64,000 bases of DNA from Nipponacmea schrenckii (taxonomy: Eukaryota > Mollusca > Gastropoda > Lottiidae), in NCBI GenBank assembly GCA_030562195.1, contig CM060203.1, positions 6,524,208 through 6,588,207 on the forward strand, in the 5' to 3' direction. Position 1 is the first letter of the stretch. Every line of letters begins with the position of its first letter. The position numbers were made by a program, and so were the translations under genes. This document shows positions 13,601 to 24,869 of this stretch, in pieces. The notes beneath the pieces were generated by a model. It ran no database searches. It had not been told where the DNA came from and saw only the letters and a list, made by a program, of their open reading frames with translations.

Positions 13601-16600
13601 AAAATATAGAATGAATGGAAACTTACTTTTAGCCTGTTTTTTAATCTGTTTGGTTGGATCCAACCAATGCTATAAAAAAAACAGAAATGACCATCAAACA
13701 AGTTAGTATATATGAATGATTCTAGATCAAATATTAAACTGACATAATTATAGATGAATTTAATTTAGCTAATCTAGTTCTTAAACGTCGCCAAATTGTA
13801 GACAAAATGACAGCCCCTTTGGGTTTTGCTGTCAAAGAAACAGGTTCTACATGACACCCTTTGAACTTGTTAGATTACATTGGAGAAGAAAAATATTAGA
13901 AAAAGAAAACTTCTCATCTAATTTTCAATAGATTGACTTTAGCATACTAACAAATGAAATTTGAAATAATTCTACAATGAGGAAGTATTTTGGTATAAGT
14001 TTGTTTAAATGATATGACTAATATAGGCCTACAATTTATTTAAATTACTAAAATTATTGTTTGGTTATTTTGGTATAATTACTGTTATACTTACAGCAAC
14101 ATTATGAATGTCTGTATATTGTAAACCAAAATAGTCTTTTTCCACCAAATCTAGGTGATAAAATACCTGCTCTAATAATTCTGAACCCAGTGACTTTTTC
14201 TGAAAATAAATAAACAAATTTATTATTAGTATTGATTAATTACAATCATTTTAAAAAACACTGCAGTTTTAGTATTCAGGCCCTGGTAAAATAATCACAT
14301 TTAACTGGTATGCAGTTACTCTCATATTATGACCTTAAAGTAATTATAATATCGGCTTTTGTTAAACCAGCTGAATTTAAGAGTTCCATGTCTAAAAAAC
14401 AAAAAACACAAAAATCAAGATAAAAGGTGCCAACATTCAACAGACAAATATGATTCCTGTAATAGTAATCATTATCAAAACTCTTCAGAAAGCACTAATA
14501 CCTCGTAAATGAAAGTTCTTTTTTTTTAAATATCCTGAACTGACAAATGAAATATTTGAAGTAAAAAGTAAATAAACTGAAGAAAGAGCAAGTAGAGAAG
14601 AGAAACATGACAAAAAAAGTTTGTTCAAGGAAAGGTCAATATTTTATCAATATAGAGACCCAGAATATACTTGATACGGATATTCTTTCACAATGGAATA
14701 GAAAGGTTGTAGAGTTTAATGCTGCTCTGTTCGAAACCTTTTAGGTAAAAAAAAATTGAATTAAGAGTTTTTTATTCTAAAATTCTGTACATTATTTCAC
14801 TGTCAAATATACAAGAAATTTAGTGGTATTTACAACTGTTAGGAAGGGTATTTATTAGATTACTAATGATAACAGAGTTTAATATTCAATTGTGAATTGT
14901 TTGTACTTCAATGGGCTAATAAAATAAAAAATGTTCATAAGCTGTGTTTTGGATAGAAACACAAATCGCCAAGATAACTACGCCATGACTGCCGTCTCAA
15001 GTTGACACAATGGCATGTCAGTATGTGTGACAGATGGTTTATAGATTATCAGATTAGGGATAATCCCATTGTCTATAGATAATGATTGTTAACCTCATGG
15101 TGAGTTTGAAGATGCTTTGCCAGCTCTATAATTTGAAAAATGATTTACCAAATTAAATAACCTATGACTCACTTTGGAAAACATACATGTATGTATGCTG
15201 AAACAACACATTTGAACTTGTTCAAAATTTGTTGCTGATAATTTAAACCCAATACCGTATTTGATTTTGACCCAATATTATTAAGTAATTACATAATAGC
15301 TCCTATCATCATGTCCCTCTTTGTCTTCAGTGAATCTGTTACATCCACACATGATTTGATGGTGGGAAACACTAACTAAAATACATCAGTTATTAAGACT
15401 TTCAATTCTTTTCTTGAAAAATTGATTAAAATGTAATGTAAGCTATTTTAAGAATTTAATATTAACAACACTTTTGGAATTACAGGTCATTTGAGACTTG
15501 CAGATCGAATAGGCTTAATGGTTAATATCTCCCTTTGATGGAATTTGAAAAAACCATAACATAAAATAAGATAGCTTGCCAGGCAAGGTAATATACGCCC
15601 ACTGGCAGCATTTATTTCAAATAAAAACTTTTCAGTAAGGTTACAATAAGTGGAATGAATTATTCAACCTACCAACCTATTTTTTTCTAGGGTCTCTAGT
15701 TTCATTAAAAACTGTCAAGAATTGTACCTAATAACAACTCATTAAATATTTTTCGGTATTTTTATGATTTGCAATAGGGTTCACCCTTAATAATATTTTG
15801 ATATTTTTAATTCTTAATAAGGCTCATCCTTGGTTGATATTAAACAATTTCAGCGAGTTTGTCAAAAAGGAATGTTTAGAGTGTTCACAAGCCAAAAGTT
15901 GAAAGCGTTTTTGAAAACAGGCGCAATAACTGACACTAAATATTTTTCGATTTATCTGATTTTCAATAGGGTTTATCCTTGTGAGAAAACAAATACTAAA
16001 GCCAAGTTTCATCAAAATCCATTCAAAATTGTTCTTTCTAGAGTGTTTACGAGTTAAATTGAACGCGTTTTCAAAAACAAGGTCAATAACTTTACTAAAT
16101 ATTTTTCGATTTTCAATAGGGTTCATCCTTGGGAGACAACAAATACTCCAGCCAAGTTACATCAAAATCCATTAAAAATTGTTCTTTCTAGAGTGTTTAC
16201 AAGTTAAAATTGAACGCGTTTTCAAGAACAAGGGCTATAACTGACACTAAATATATTTCTATTTATTTGATTTATAACAGGGTTCATCCATGGGTAAAAA
16301 CAAATACTCAAGCCAAAGTTAATCAAAATCCATTAAGAATAGTTCTTTCTAGAGTGTTTACAAGCTAAAATTGAATGCGTTTTCAAGAACAAGGGCAGTA
16401 ACTCATACTAAAATTTTTTTGATTTTGCTGATTTTCAATAGGGTTCATCCTTGAGTTATAACACACTCTCACACCAAGTTTCATCGAATTGTGCCATGTA
16501 GAGTGTTTACGAGACAAAAATCGAACGCGTTTAAAAGAACAAGGGCAATAATTCATATTAGATATATTTTGATATTTTTAATTTTCAATTAGGCTCATCC

Positions 16601-19600
16601 CTTGCAATATCCAACAATTTCAGTGAGTTTTGTCAACATTGGTCATGAATTGTACCTTCTAGAGTGTTTATTAGCCAAAAAGTTAAACCCGTTTTCAAAC
16701 ACAAGGGCAATAACTGACACTAAATATATTTCGATTTATTTGATTTTCAATAAGGTTCATCCTTGGGTAAAAACAAATACTCAAGCCAAGTTTTATCAAA
16801 ATCCATTAAGAATTGTTCTTTCTAGAGTGCTTAAAAGCTAAAATTGAACGCGTTTTCAAACACAAGGGCAATAACTGATACTAAATATTTTTCGATTTAA
16901 CTGAATTTCAATAGGGTTCATCCTTAAGTGATTAGAAATACTCATGCAAAGTAATGTCAAAATCGCTCAAGAATTGTGACTTGTAGAGTGTTTACAAGGC
17001 AAAAATCCAACACATTTTATAGAACAAGGGCAATAATTCCTATTAAATATATTTCGATATGTGCTATTTTCAAAAGGGTTCATTCTTGGGTGATATTAAA
17101 CAATTTCAGCAAGTTTCGTCAAAATCGGTCAATAACTGTGCTTTGTAGAGTGTTTACAAGCTAAAAATTGAACGCGTTTTCAAAAACAAGGGCAATAACT
17201 GATATTAATTTTTTTTCGATTTGACTGGTTTTCAATAGGCTTCATCCTTGGGTGATAACAAATACTCAGGCCAAGTTTCATTAAAATCCATTAAAAATTG
17301 TTCTCTCAAGAGTGTTTACAAGCTAAAATTGAACGCGTTTTCAAGAACAAGGGCAATAACTCATACTAAATGTTTTTCGATTTCGCTGATTTTCAATAGG
17401 GTTTATCCTTGAGTTATAACATACTCTCACACCAAGTTTCATCAAAATCAGTCAAGAATTGCACTTTGTAGAGTGTTTACGAGCCATTCAAGAACAAGGG
17501 CACAAACTCATACTAATTTTTTTCCGATTTCGCTGATTTTCAATAGGGTTCATCCTTGCGTGATCATAAACACTCATATTAAGTTTCATCTAAATCCGTC
17601 AAGAATTACACAGTGTAGAGTGTTTACGAGCAATTGTGGACGGACGGACGGACGGACCGACGGACGGACGGATGTGGGTGACGACAATATACGCCCCCCA
17701 TTTCATGTGGGCGTATAAAAACGGAAAGTCCGTAAACATATCGTAATAAACAGGAATAGTCTGGGCATCGAGACTACTCACATAACTGTTAACAGAGCAA
17801 ATAACATAAAAGAATTGGAGAAGTGTTTATCACTCAACATATGCAGATCAATTCTATAGGTCCTATTGAAAGCAAAATCATTTCAAAGATTGTTTAATAA
17901 ATCTCAAGGATGGTTACAAAATCAGTATCACTATACACTAGATAGATGTTTTCTATGCAAGTCATGACAGCTGACAAATATGTCAGAGAGATTATTCTTC
18001 AAGTTTGACATATTACATGTTATAAATATTATGTTTATTTATAACAAAACATCATGAAAAATCAGTCTAAGAGTTTCTCTTCTAAAAACTATGGCCCAAT
18101 CCATACATCAACTAAGTCAGATACTTCAATGTGCTAAAATCTATTACTCCTTGTAAAAAAAATAAAATAAATAACTAATCAGATATCTTGTCTGCTCTAA
18201 GCAAGGGCAAGGTAACCTGTGAAAGTTTGCATATGGTATAGGCGAAGGCGAAGGCTAAGGCTCCAAACTCATCCAGTCTATTCTATAGGATCTAATACAA
18301 GAGTTGAAGTATTGTGTTTACCAGCAATTAGTTAATTCCCCAACCAACAACACTAATGAGTAAATTAATTAGACCTAATTAAACAATTTTATTGATACAG
18401 ACTTGAGAACACACTGTCAAGACATTGTGATGTACTTTTCTTAGACCTGAAACAATGTCCACTGTCATAATGTCTTCAGTGGTGAATCAACATTGTCCAG
18501 ATAGTTAAGATTCAGTAAGTCCAGGGCTGTTGATTTGGCTCTATATGCCGGTCATGACTGGCAGTTATGCCAAAATGACCGTTTGCAAATAGGCTCTGCC
18601 GGACATCAAGTATAGGTCAGTGACGTTAAAAAATAGAATCAAAAATTAAATTAACAAACAATCACGTTTAGTCAATGAGACTACCGGTCAATTAATTTAG
18701 TTAATTAAGAGATTAACAGTAAGAGGTGGTTAATTAACAATGAATTTATTGACAATTATTAATCCGCTCCCGGAAAACACTTCCAGTTCAAAGAGATTGA
18801 CTATCTCGAACTACTTACTTTTAACAAACAATAGGAACAGTTGATACGATAATCCATTATATGTTTAATCCCATAGTTATGCCGTTAAATTTTAAGCGGT
18901 CATAATTCACAGATATTATTGTATATCAAGTCTATTTTACGATAATTATCTTCCGATTTCATCAAAACCAACATAAACATGACGAAGAAAATGTCGGCCC
19001 TCACAAATAGAATTCTTGACGATGATAATAGCTTGCTGGTCATTGAGAATTCTTCTTTTTAACAGTTATAAAGTTGACAGAAAGTTTAATAAAATGTCAC
19101 TGGCAGGTTATTTACTATAGAAATTTTTCTATTTCTTGCAATAAATGTTAGTAATTACATAAGTTTTTTCGTTTATTTGCTTGGATATGAAACAGTTACT
19201 AAATATAGACAATTGGGGTCACCCGCGGGAAACATTCCATCATTTTTCTCAGTATTGGTGTAATTCAAAACACTTCGCTTCTCTCATGTTCAACCGGAAG
19301 TACATCGTCGGTGAAAGTTATCTCAAAATCGTTGGCATTTAAAACTTGGACAAATATATTAAATTACTGTAAATATTTGATGATCGGAATGTTTTGTTAT
19401 TGTGATGTGATGTATAAAAGTAATTTAAGAAAGTTTAAGGCCCAATTGTGATGAATATGAAACATTCATGGCATTGAAATACATTTTACAGTTGGATACT
19501 AGTTGAATAGAACTTAGTTTAGCAGTTTTGACTCAACAAAACATTGTTTAAAAATGTCTGGCTGGGAAAAAAAAAATCAACAGCCCTGAGTAAGTCACAA

Positions 19601-20884
19601 GATAATATGACAGACTGGAAGACAAAAGAGATTGGCAGGTCATCATTTATAATTAAAAGTAAATAAATACCGAAACAACAACTTGTTATTTGATTTTAAG
19701 AAAAAATACTAAATTATATTAAAGTCGTTATATTCAGTTGTTGTTCAGGAACTAGCTTAATATCATGTGAAACACAAAAATCAAGAATGTCTACTTTTAA
19801 GTGCTACATCAGTAGCATGCTGATCTTTTACAAGCAAGGTGCCAGTAAGTTCTTTAAAAATAATTCTTGTCACATGATATGAAAATATGTAGAAATAATT
19901 TGAATCACTGAACCAATAAACGTTGGTCTCATTAGCATTATTGGTGTGTAAAGGCAACAGATCATGTGACAAACTAAATAATTGACGAAGTCATTTACGT
20001 ATGTTTGAGGCATGATCTATTGCGCTTAAAAACCAATAATTTTAATGAGAACAACGTTTAATTCTTATATATTTATATTTTTGATATTTTCAAAAATACA
20101 AATTCGCTGTTTTTTATGAAATTGACACAAATCTTAGATGGTGTCGATGATGTGCTTTGACTATGTCATAACTTCATGTGACAAACTACTTGTTCATTGA
20201 AGGGAACGATAGTAGAAATGTAAATATTATATGGTATTTTTTTTCATCATAGTGGTCATATGAAGTTAAGAATTCGGACTACAGTTTAAGTATGTACGGG
20301 TACCAATATGCTTCTGTTTATGAATCAACAAGTGTAGCAATCACTAATAACAATAGAGACCCTTTCCTTCAGAAAAAATGACTCATTCTGCCAGGAATTG
20401 GTCGAGTCATATAGAAATGATGTCATTGTTGATATTGAAATTTTTGCATGAATTCATGTCTCCATCATAAATTCAATTTCAGTTTCTCAAAGTAAAGAAG
20501 GAAAGAAGTCATAATATTATAATGAGTTGATTTGAAAATGTTGGTACAAAATGTAAATCTGTAATTATGTAAAATAATTAGATCTTCATCATCAATTCGA
20601 TCAAGTGTCATCCAGCTATTGCAACCTTGGGCTTCAACCTGTCAAAAAAAAACTAATCAATTTCTACTTCTGAAAAAAAAAGTTGTAGAATGATAATAAC
20701 AAGAATTTCTTACATGGACGTCCAAAGTTAATTCTGATGCATCTAACAAAACAACTGTACAGGTCAAAAGATGCTTGGATTTAACAGCAGGTGTACTGGG
20801 TTGACCGTCCACAAAATCAGTCCTTGTTTTGACTCCACCTCGACGGGAACGACGTTTGCTGAATAATCTCGTAAAGAATGACAT
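714..20884 (-). CDS. EPB41L5: EPB41L5/Yurt-type FERM protein, 17 coding exons plus one alternative
   Basis: FERM protein of the EPB41L5/EPB41L4B (Lulu) and Drosophila Yurt group, which acts at the lateral membrane with Crumbs and actomyosin. Exons in transcript order: 20714-20884, 14095-14199, 13627-13669, 13289-13318, 10561-10639, 10167-10264, 9665-9785, 7815-7991, 7611-7680, 7221-7390, 6841-7005, 6295-6575, 5613-5679, 4589-4678, 3033-3164, 2520-2721, 714-1679; 5825-6015 is alternative. Every junction is GT-AG and the phases agree, giving 989 codons before the left edge. The FERM domain covers about residues 28-310, with [13 protein letters not shown] and LEMYGVD motifs; YFGLQ lies in F1 and [10 protein letters not shown] in F2. 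The FERM-adjacent domain follows ([31 protein letters not shown]). The tail is acidic, then Ser/Pro-rich. FERM identity is secure; the tail exons rest on splice signals and phase. The symbol is by homology only. Confidence 0.92.
1182..1607 (-). repeat. Coding minisatellite giving S/T-x-I-P motifs
   Basis: Within the last EPB41L5 exon a roughly 45-base unit is repeated with divergence (GGAATTCCTG-like cores recur on the plus strand). Each unit encodes one or two GIP triplets preceded by Ser or Thr. Spacing is regular between about 1290 and 1510 and looser at the ends. Confidence 0.8.
5757..5762 (-). terminator. Candidate poly(A) signal for the short EPB41L5 isoform
   Basis: AATAAA on the minus strand lies about 63 bases past the TGA of the alternative exon. 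That is the right place for cleavage of a short transcript. The hexamer is common in AT-rich DNA, so support is moderate. Confidence 0.4.
5825..6015 (-). CDS. EPB41L5: EPB41L5 alternative terminal exon, short isoform
   Basis: After a TTGTAG acceptor, phase 1 is the only open frame. It encodes [12 protein letters not shown] and ends [13 protein letters not shown] then TGA at 5825-5827. The [12 protein letters not shown] stretch resembles the VKCNILKAQ segment of vertebrate EPB41L5, so it is very likely real coding sequence. The stop precedes the only donor (AAAG/GTGAGC at 5819). The next exon is phase 1, which that donor would not serve. Inclusion would therefore give a protein of about 566 aa, and skipping would give the long form. 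Confidence 0.7.
6253..6575 (-). CDS. EPB41L5: EPB41L5 exon 12 with two in-phase donors
   Basis: This proline/threonine-rich linker exon starts after a CACAG acceptor and encodes [13 protein letters not shown] onward. Two donors fit. A strong AAAG/GTAAGA ends the exon at 6295, and GACA/GTAAGG ends it at 6253. They differ by exactly 42 bases, so both leave phase 1 and the longer form adds 14 residues ([14 protein letters not shown]). Both can splice to the 5.8-6.0 kb alternative exon or to 5613-5679. Confidence 0.75.
8436..9331. mobile_element. Satellite-bearing non-autonomous element, copy 1
   Basis: The element opens with GATAGCTTGCCAGGCAAGG, a CTTGCC/GGCAAG hairpin, followed by ATACGCCCAC. 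It closes with the complementary GTGGGCGTAT then AAAAA. The interior is a diverged tandem array of about 160 bases, marked by GGCAATAACTCAAAAACCGTTCA near 8700, 8850, 9130 and 9290. No ORF is present. It lies in the EPB41L5 intron between exons 7 and 8. The structure recalls bivalve pearl/Helentron-type elements with internal satellites, but that assignment is inference. Confidence 0.65.
10650..10790. repeat. Minisatellite in EPB41L5 intron
   Basis: Short tandem repeats of about 28-31 bases share TTTACCAAACTGTACCAGCA and ACTATTA. Four to five imperfect units follow exon 5 on the intron side. No coding role is apparent. Confidence 0.7.
10800..13280. other. EPB41L5 intron, no feature seen
   Basis: AT-rich intron sequence between the 30-bp exon at 13289 and the exon at 10639. 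Short runs of open frame near 11.6 kb lack splice sites or recognisable motifs. Confidence 0.5.
15570..17721. mobile_element. Satellite-bearing non-autonomous element, copy 2
   Basis: It has the same ends as the copy at 8436-9331: GATAGCTTGCCAGGCAAGG with ATACGCCCAC on the left and GTGGGCGTATAAAAA on the right. The interior is a different satellite of about 160 bases. Its units carry AGAGTGTTTAC, GAACGCGTTTTC, AAGGGCAATAACT and AGGGTTCATCCTTG. About 12 units can be counted from AGAGTG repeats at 16040, 16191, 16351, 16500, 16661, 16824, 16985, 17147, 17309, 17470 and 17617, plus a diverged first unit near 15876. A GGAC run follows at 17639-17672. It sits in EPB41L5 intron 1. Confidence 0.75.
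18522..19588. mobile_element. Non-autonomous hAT transposon with 8-bp target duplication
   Basis: The terminal inverted repeat CAGGGCTGTTGATTT starts at 18522, and its exact complement ends at 19588. Both ends are flanked by the 8-base direct repeat AGTAAGTC (18514-18521 and 19589-19596). CAGGG termini with 8-base duplications are the hAT signature. The 1067-bp interior is AT-rich without a transposase frame, so it must have been mobilised in trans. The perfect ends suggest a fairly young insertion in EPB41L5 intron 1. Confidence 0.9.
20714..20884 (-). CDS. EPB41L5: EPB41L5 first coding exon
   Basis: This exon encodes 57 residues beginning [17 protein letters not shown], a short hydrophobic then basic N-terminus like that of vertebrate EPB41L5. 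It runs into the first F1 strand ([19 protein letters not shown]). ATG 20882-20884 is the first in-frame ATG. It ends in phase 0 at a GTAAG donor. A possible acceptor (TTTTAG) about 26 bases upstream of the ATG suggests a separate noncoding 5' exon, which I could not place. The following intron is about 6.5 kb and contains the hAT copy and one satellite element. Confidence 0.88.
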
Positions 20885-20920
20885 TTTGACTACATTAGGA
20901 ACACTTCTGCTAAAATCCAA

Positions 20921-21787
20921 TTAAAACCAATGCTTTCTGCTTATCAATTTCTCTCCATTTGTAGCTTCTTTGGGCATATTAGGTATATAAAAACAAGTAA
21001 TAAGAATTCATTTCAGGTCGATAAAATTCTTCAGGTGATCCCGGATAGCAATGACTGACTTCCGGTTTAAGTCACGGAAAGTGGCGAACACTGACGGAAA
21101 GTTATGACCTTGACTTTTGACGTGAAATAAGATTATCCAGACTCTTGGTCCAGTCAGATCAAATCATTACAGTCAGATCGACCAAATTTTCCTTTATTTA
21201 ACTTAATATCTAGTTTGTCAAGATCCCATTTAAAGCTCCTTGATATGTCCTATAGTTACAAGAATCTATACCATCATAGAATTTCGTTGAAATTATATTA
21301 TTGTCCAGTTATAAAGAAAGAAACAACTATATTTTACAAGGATGATAACGTAGGTTCACAGTCGACTGAAATATCATTTATTCAATGGCATTGATCTCAA
21401 CGCCTGCATGTTAATTTGGCAACAGTTAAGTCACCTTCAAACGGATTTAATTTTTCTAGTCATTTAATTCCGTCTTTAGAGGAATGTCGATTTTATAGCG
21501 TTTGATACAATTTTTCTTCAAGTGATTTATAATATACACATGAAAACATATAATTCTTATACAACAACAACATTACAGTGACGTCACCCGACATGCAAGA
21601 TGCAAGAAATGCGACAATTTCATGTTAACTGTAACGCTAGGCAATTTTTCGCATAAACGCAACATTTTGCACGCACATCACGGGAAAAAATGAATTTTAC
21701 TCTGGATTGTGCACACATTACCTTTAAAAGCATGTGAATCCGAATAAAATTTCACTTCTTCACTGACACTTGTGAAACGCCGACACG
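20921..21787. other. Upstream region of EPB41L5
   Basis: This is the 5' flank of the minus-strand EPB41L5 gene and should hold its promoter and any noncoding first exon. I see no convincing TATA box or start-site element. Part of the right half may be the flank of the Tc1 relic. Confidence 0.35.
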
Positions 21788-22500
21788 ATGCCGCGATTTA
21801 CAGCCCCTGAACGGGAATGTGCCATTGGCATGCTTCAAAATGGCGCCAGCACCAAGCACCAGGGAAATTGCCAGACGACTACACTGCGCACACACAGAGA
21901 TCGCAAGACTCCATCAAAGGTTTCTGCAAACGGGGAGCACTCGGGACCGTCCTCAATCGGGTCAACAACGTGTGACAAACCGTCAGATCGTACTGGATCA
22001 TGTCCGAGACCGAACCCTACCAGCGACTAGAACGGCTGCTTAAGTCCAAGGACGACGTAAATTTATTACGCTAACACTGTAAGGAACCGTCCGCGAGCTG
22101 CAGGCCTGCGTGCACGACGTCCTTATGTCGGCCCCATATTGACGGATCGTCACGTTTCAACAGAACAACGATAGGGCACACACTGCAAGGGTGTCCATGC
22201 AAGTACCTTGCACAACAGAACATCCCCGTGCTTCAGGGGCCAGCTCTGTCACCCGACCTCTCCCGTATCGAGCACTTATGGGATTGGACGTCGACGCCAG
22301 ATGGACAACATCCGGAAACTTTAGGTTGCCCTTGTTCAGGAGTGGAATGCTATCCCTCAGAACACTATCCAGATACTCATCAACTCCATGCGACGACGAT
22401 GCACCGCATGTGTCATTGCAAATGGCGGTCACACCCGTTATTAACCCCTACACCAGTTAAGTCTCGCTCGCGCATTAACATTATCGTGAATAAAATTTAA
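21788..22500 (+). pseudogene. Tc1-type transposase relic
   Basis: The start MPRFTAPERECAIGMLQNGAS is a typical N-terminal helix-turn-helix of a Tc1-like transposase. A shift to another frame continues with IARRLHCAHTEIARLHQRF and PQSGQQRVTNRQIV. Much of the catalytic core is missing. The C-terminal PALSPDLSRIEHLWD region resumes near 22230, then WNAIPQNTIQILINSMRRRC-like remnants in broken frames. Frameshifts and the internal loss make it inactive. Terminal repeats could not be defined. It lies between EPB41L5 and TMEM177. Confidence 0.85.
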
Positions 22501-22959
22501 TGATGTTCACATGTTTTCTTAAATCATTCATAATCTCAAAAGCATCATAAGTATATACTTCACATATCAACCCGTGGACTTATTCCAGATTTCGTGAGTG
22601 GTGCGTTTTCATATGGAAATGAAATGGAGTTTTACGTTCGCGTTTTCATATGGAATGAGTATATTTGGACATAAAAGCAAAGTAAGCTAATTTTTTGGGT
22701 AGGAGGATGAATCCAACGTGAGCAGGCTACAGTATGATATCAAAAAGTAGTTCTAAATCAGACATATACACCAAGATTAAAATCAAGAATGCCGGTCTAT
22801 CGAAGAAGAAAGGCAAACAATTCTAACATTTTTTTATAATTTTTTTTAAATTTAACTCAACACTAAATTAATGCCACCGATAGTGGTTTTAAGTGGTTGC
22901 TAGATTGATGGACTAAACCTCTTTCACCTAGCCAAACAAACAGATTTGGCATAGTCTTG

Positions 22960-24453
22960 TCAATTCACATTTTTAGAATTGTCTTCAGCCCCCAACACAC
23001 CTTTTCGTTTCAACATTTTCACAAGATATGAATGTCTATCTGTTAGTGAAATTCGCTGATCATAAATTGAATGGAGGAAATTTCCTTGAGAGTCAAGATT
23101 GTCTTTAAATTTATTTCCTGGAAGAGAATACAGCATCTTGTTTCGTTCCAAACACTTTTGGTAGTAAGTCAACCCAGCTAAAGCCATTTCTTTATCTGCT
23201 TCAACAATTTTTTTGATAGTCAAACGATCCCGGAACTGCAACAATCGATTATGACACCACAGCGCGATTTTTATGCCGATACAACTGCAAATAAAATACA
23301 GAAATGCCCTTGTTACTTAACGATACATGTCGTTTAATGTAAAACATCGGATTGAAAAAGAAGTGACACACCATGTACCATACCGTCCCAGCAAACCCGG
23401 CAGTCGCTGGTTGCAGGAAGGCAAAATATGAATATTCATTAAAAAGCTCCTGACAAACAGCAAATTTCTTCTCCAATTCAGTGTATATCATAGTATCAAA
23501 TAGACTTTGTACATTTTTCAAATCTAAATCAACCCCTTGTTCAAAAAACTGCAAATCTGCTGTTTTAAGTTCATCTGCAGACTTTAATCTAAAACAGTAT
23601 GGCACTCCTATAAATATTCCTTTGCACAAGAGTGGTGTCCCTTTACTGATAACTTCTGGTTTTTTTGAGGTAAAATAGGTAATAAATGTAGAATGAATCT
23701 TATCAACTTTGATAAATTTTATAACCTGAAATGTGAAAACAAATATTTTATTTACATGCAATACAAAGAAATGAAATGGACAATCTTTACTTAATTACAT
23801 ATACAAATACAAAACCATAGAAAACGCACAGACAGAAAAAATGAAGTAAGTTTTGTCTTTCAAAAACATTTAAATTTGTAAAATAGGCCATATGCCTAAT
23901 CTTTCCCTGAAAACAAGCTATTCAACAAGAGAAATACCAATAGTAAATTTTCAACCACATAAACATTCTGAAAATTCACATCTCTATGTGCTCGCTTCTT
24001 CAAATAACGTAGTTTGTTATCTATGATTTTAAGAAAATGTTACAATGCATCTTGGATCTTATGATATTCAACCAATAAACTGCTCTATTCACTAAAAGAT
24101 TTCTTAATACTATTGGGAGAAATTTCACAGAACACAAATTAATGAATATTTTCATTATATCGTGGATAGCAAGTGTAGAAACCTGGTGAAATATCACAAA
24201 ACTAAGCAACCAGATTCACACAAAAATTCAAAAACTGACAATTTGAAATACCTACATCAAATCCAAGTCGTTCTGATTCTGTATCAAGGGGAGTAAGGAT
24301 GCCTGGTTTTCCTTCATGTCCTTCCTCGCTAACGATGTTTTTGGCATAATATTCATCTTTTATTATCATTCCAGCAAACATCCCTCCTACAGCCACTGGA
24401 ACTATTATATCCATATGCCTTACAGCCTCCTGGATAAAAGTCCTCTGAAACAT
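22960..24453 (-). CDS. TMEM177: TMEM177 homologue, two exons, apparent frame break
   Basis: TMEM177 is an inner mitochondrial membrane protein that works with COX20 in COX2 maturation. Exon 1, 24256-24453, encodes MFQRTFIQEAVRHMD and the first membrane segment (IIVPVAVGGMFAGMII). It ends GAT/GTAGG in phase 0. Exon 2 starts at 23725 after TTTCAG (VIKFIKVDKIHS). It contains GIFIGVP, LEKKFAVCQELFNEY and FLQPATAGFAGTVW, all placed as in human TMEM177. The frame then breaks: it hits TAA at 23249-23251, while the adjacent frame carries the expected helix (AFLYFICSCIGIKIALW) and C-terminus to TGA at 22960. One base gained or two lost in 23252-23319 would explain this. A TTTCAG inside exon 1 leaves an upstream first exon possible. 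Confidence 0.8.
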
Positions 24454-24869
24454 CAATATGAAATGTCACCCAATAAATCAAAAGAATGTTTGGGCATCTA
24501 TATGACTAGAGCATCTATTTGACAATAACATCAAATTGACAACTTTTCTAATCGACAAGAGACAGACAACAACCATGTTTCTGAACTCACTCACTCAGTG
24601 ATCTGAACAGGTTGAAGAACTCATTTATTCAACAAAGAGTGCTATGTGAATGATTACGAAGTAGGCCTTAGCTTATTTATAGTAAATCGTTCTTACATAC
24701 CGGTACCGAATTTCTCATGTTTTTTAAACTATTGTCTCCAAAACTACACTTCTGTTCTTCTGAATCAAAACCTTGGAGTAGTTCTACATCAACTTTTTGT
24801 GTATTTTAATTTGTAGTCTATCATCCAAATACACTAAAACAAGTTACTGTTTCAGATTAGTCTAGTGGC

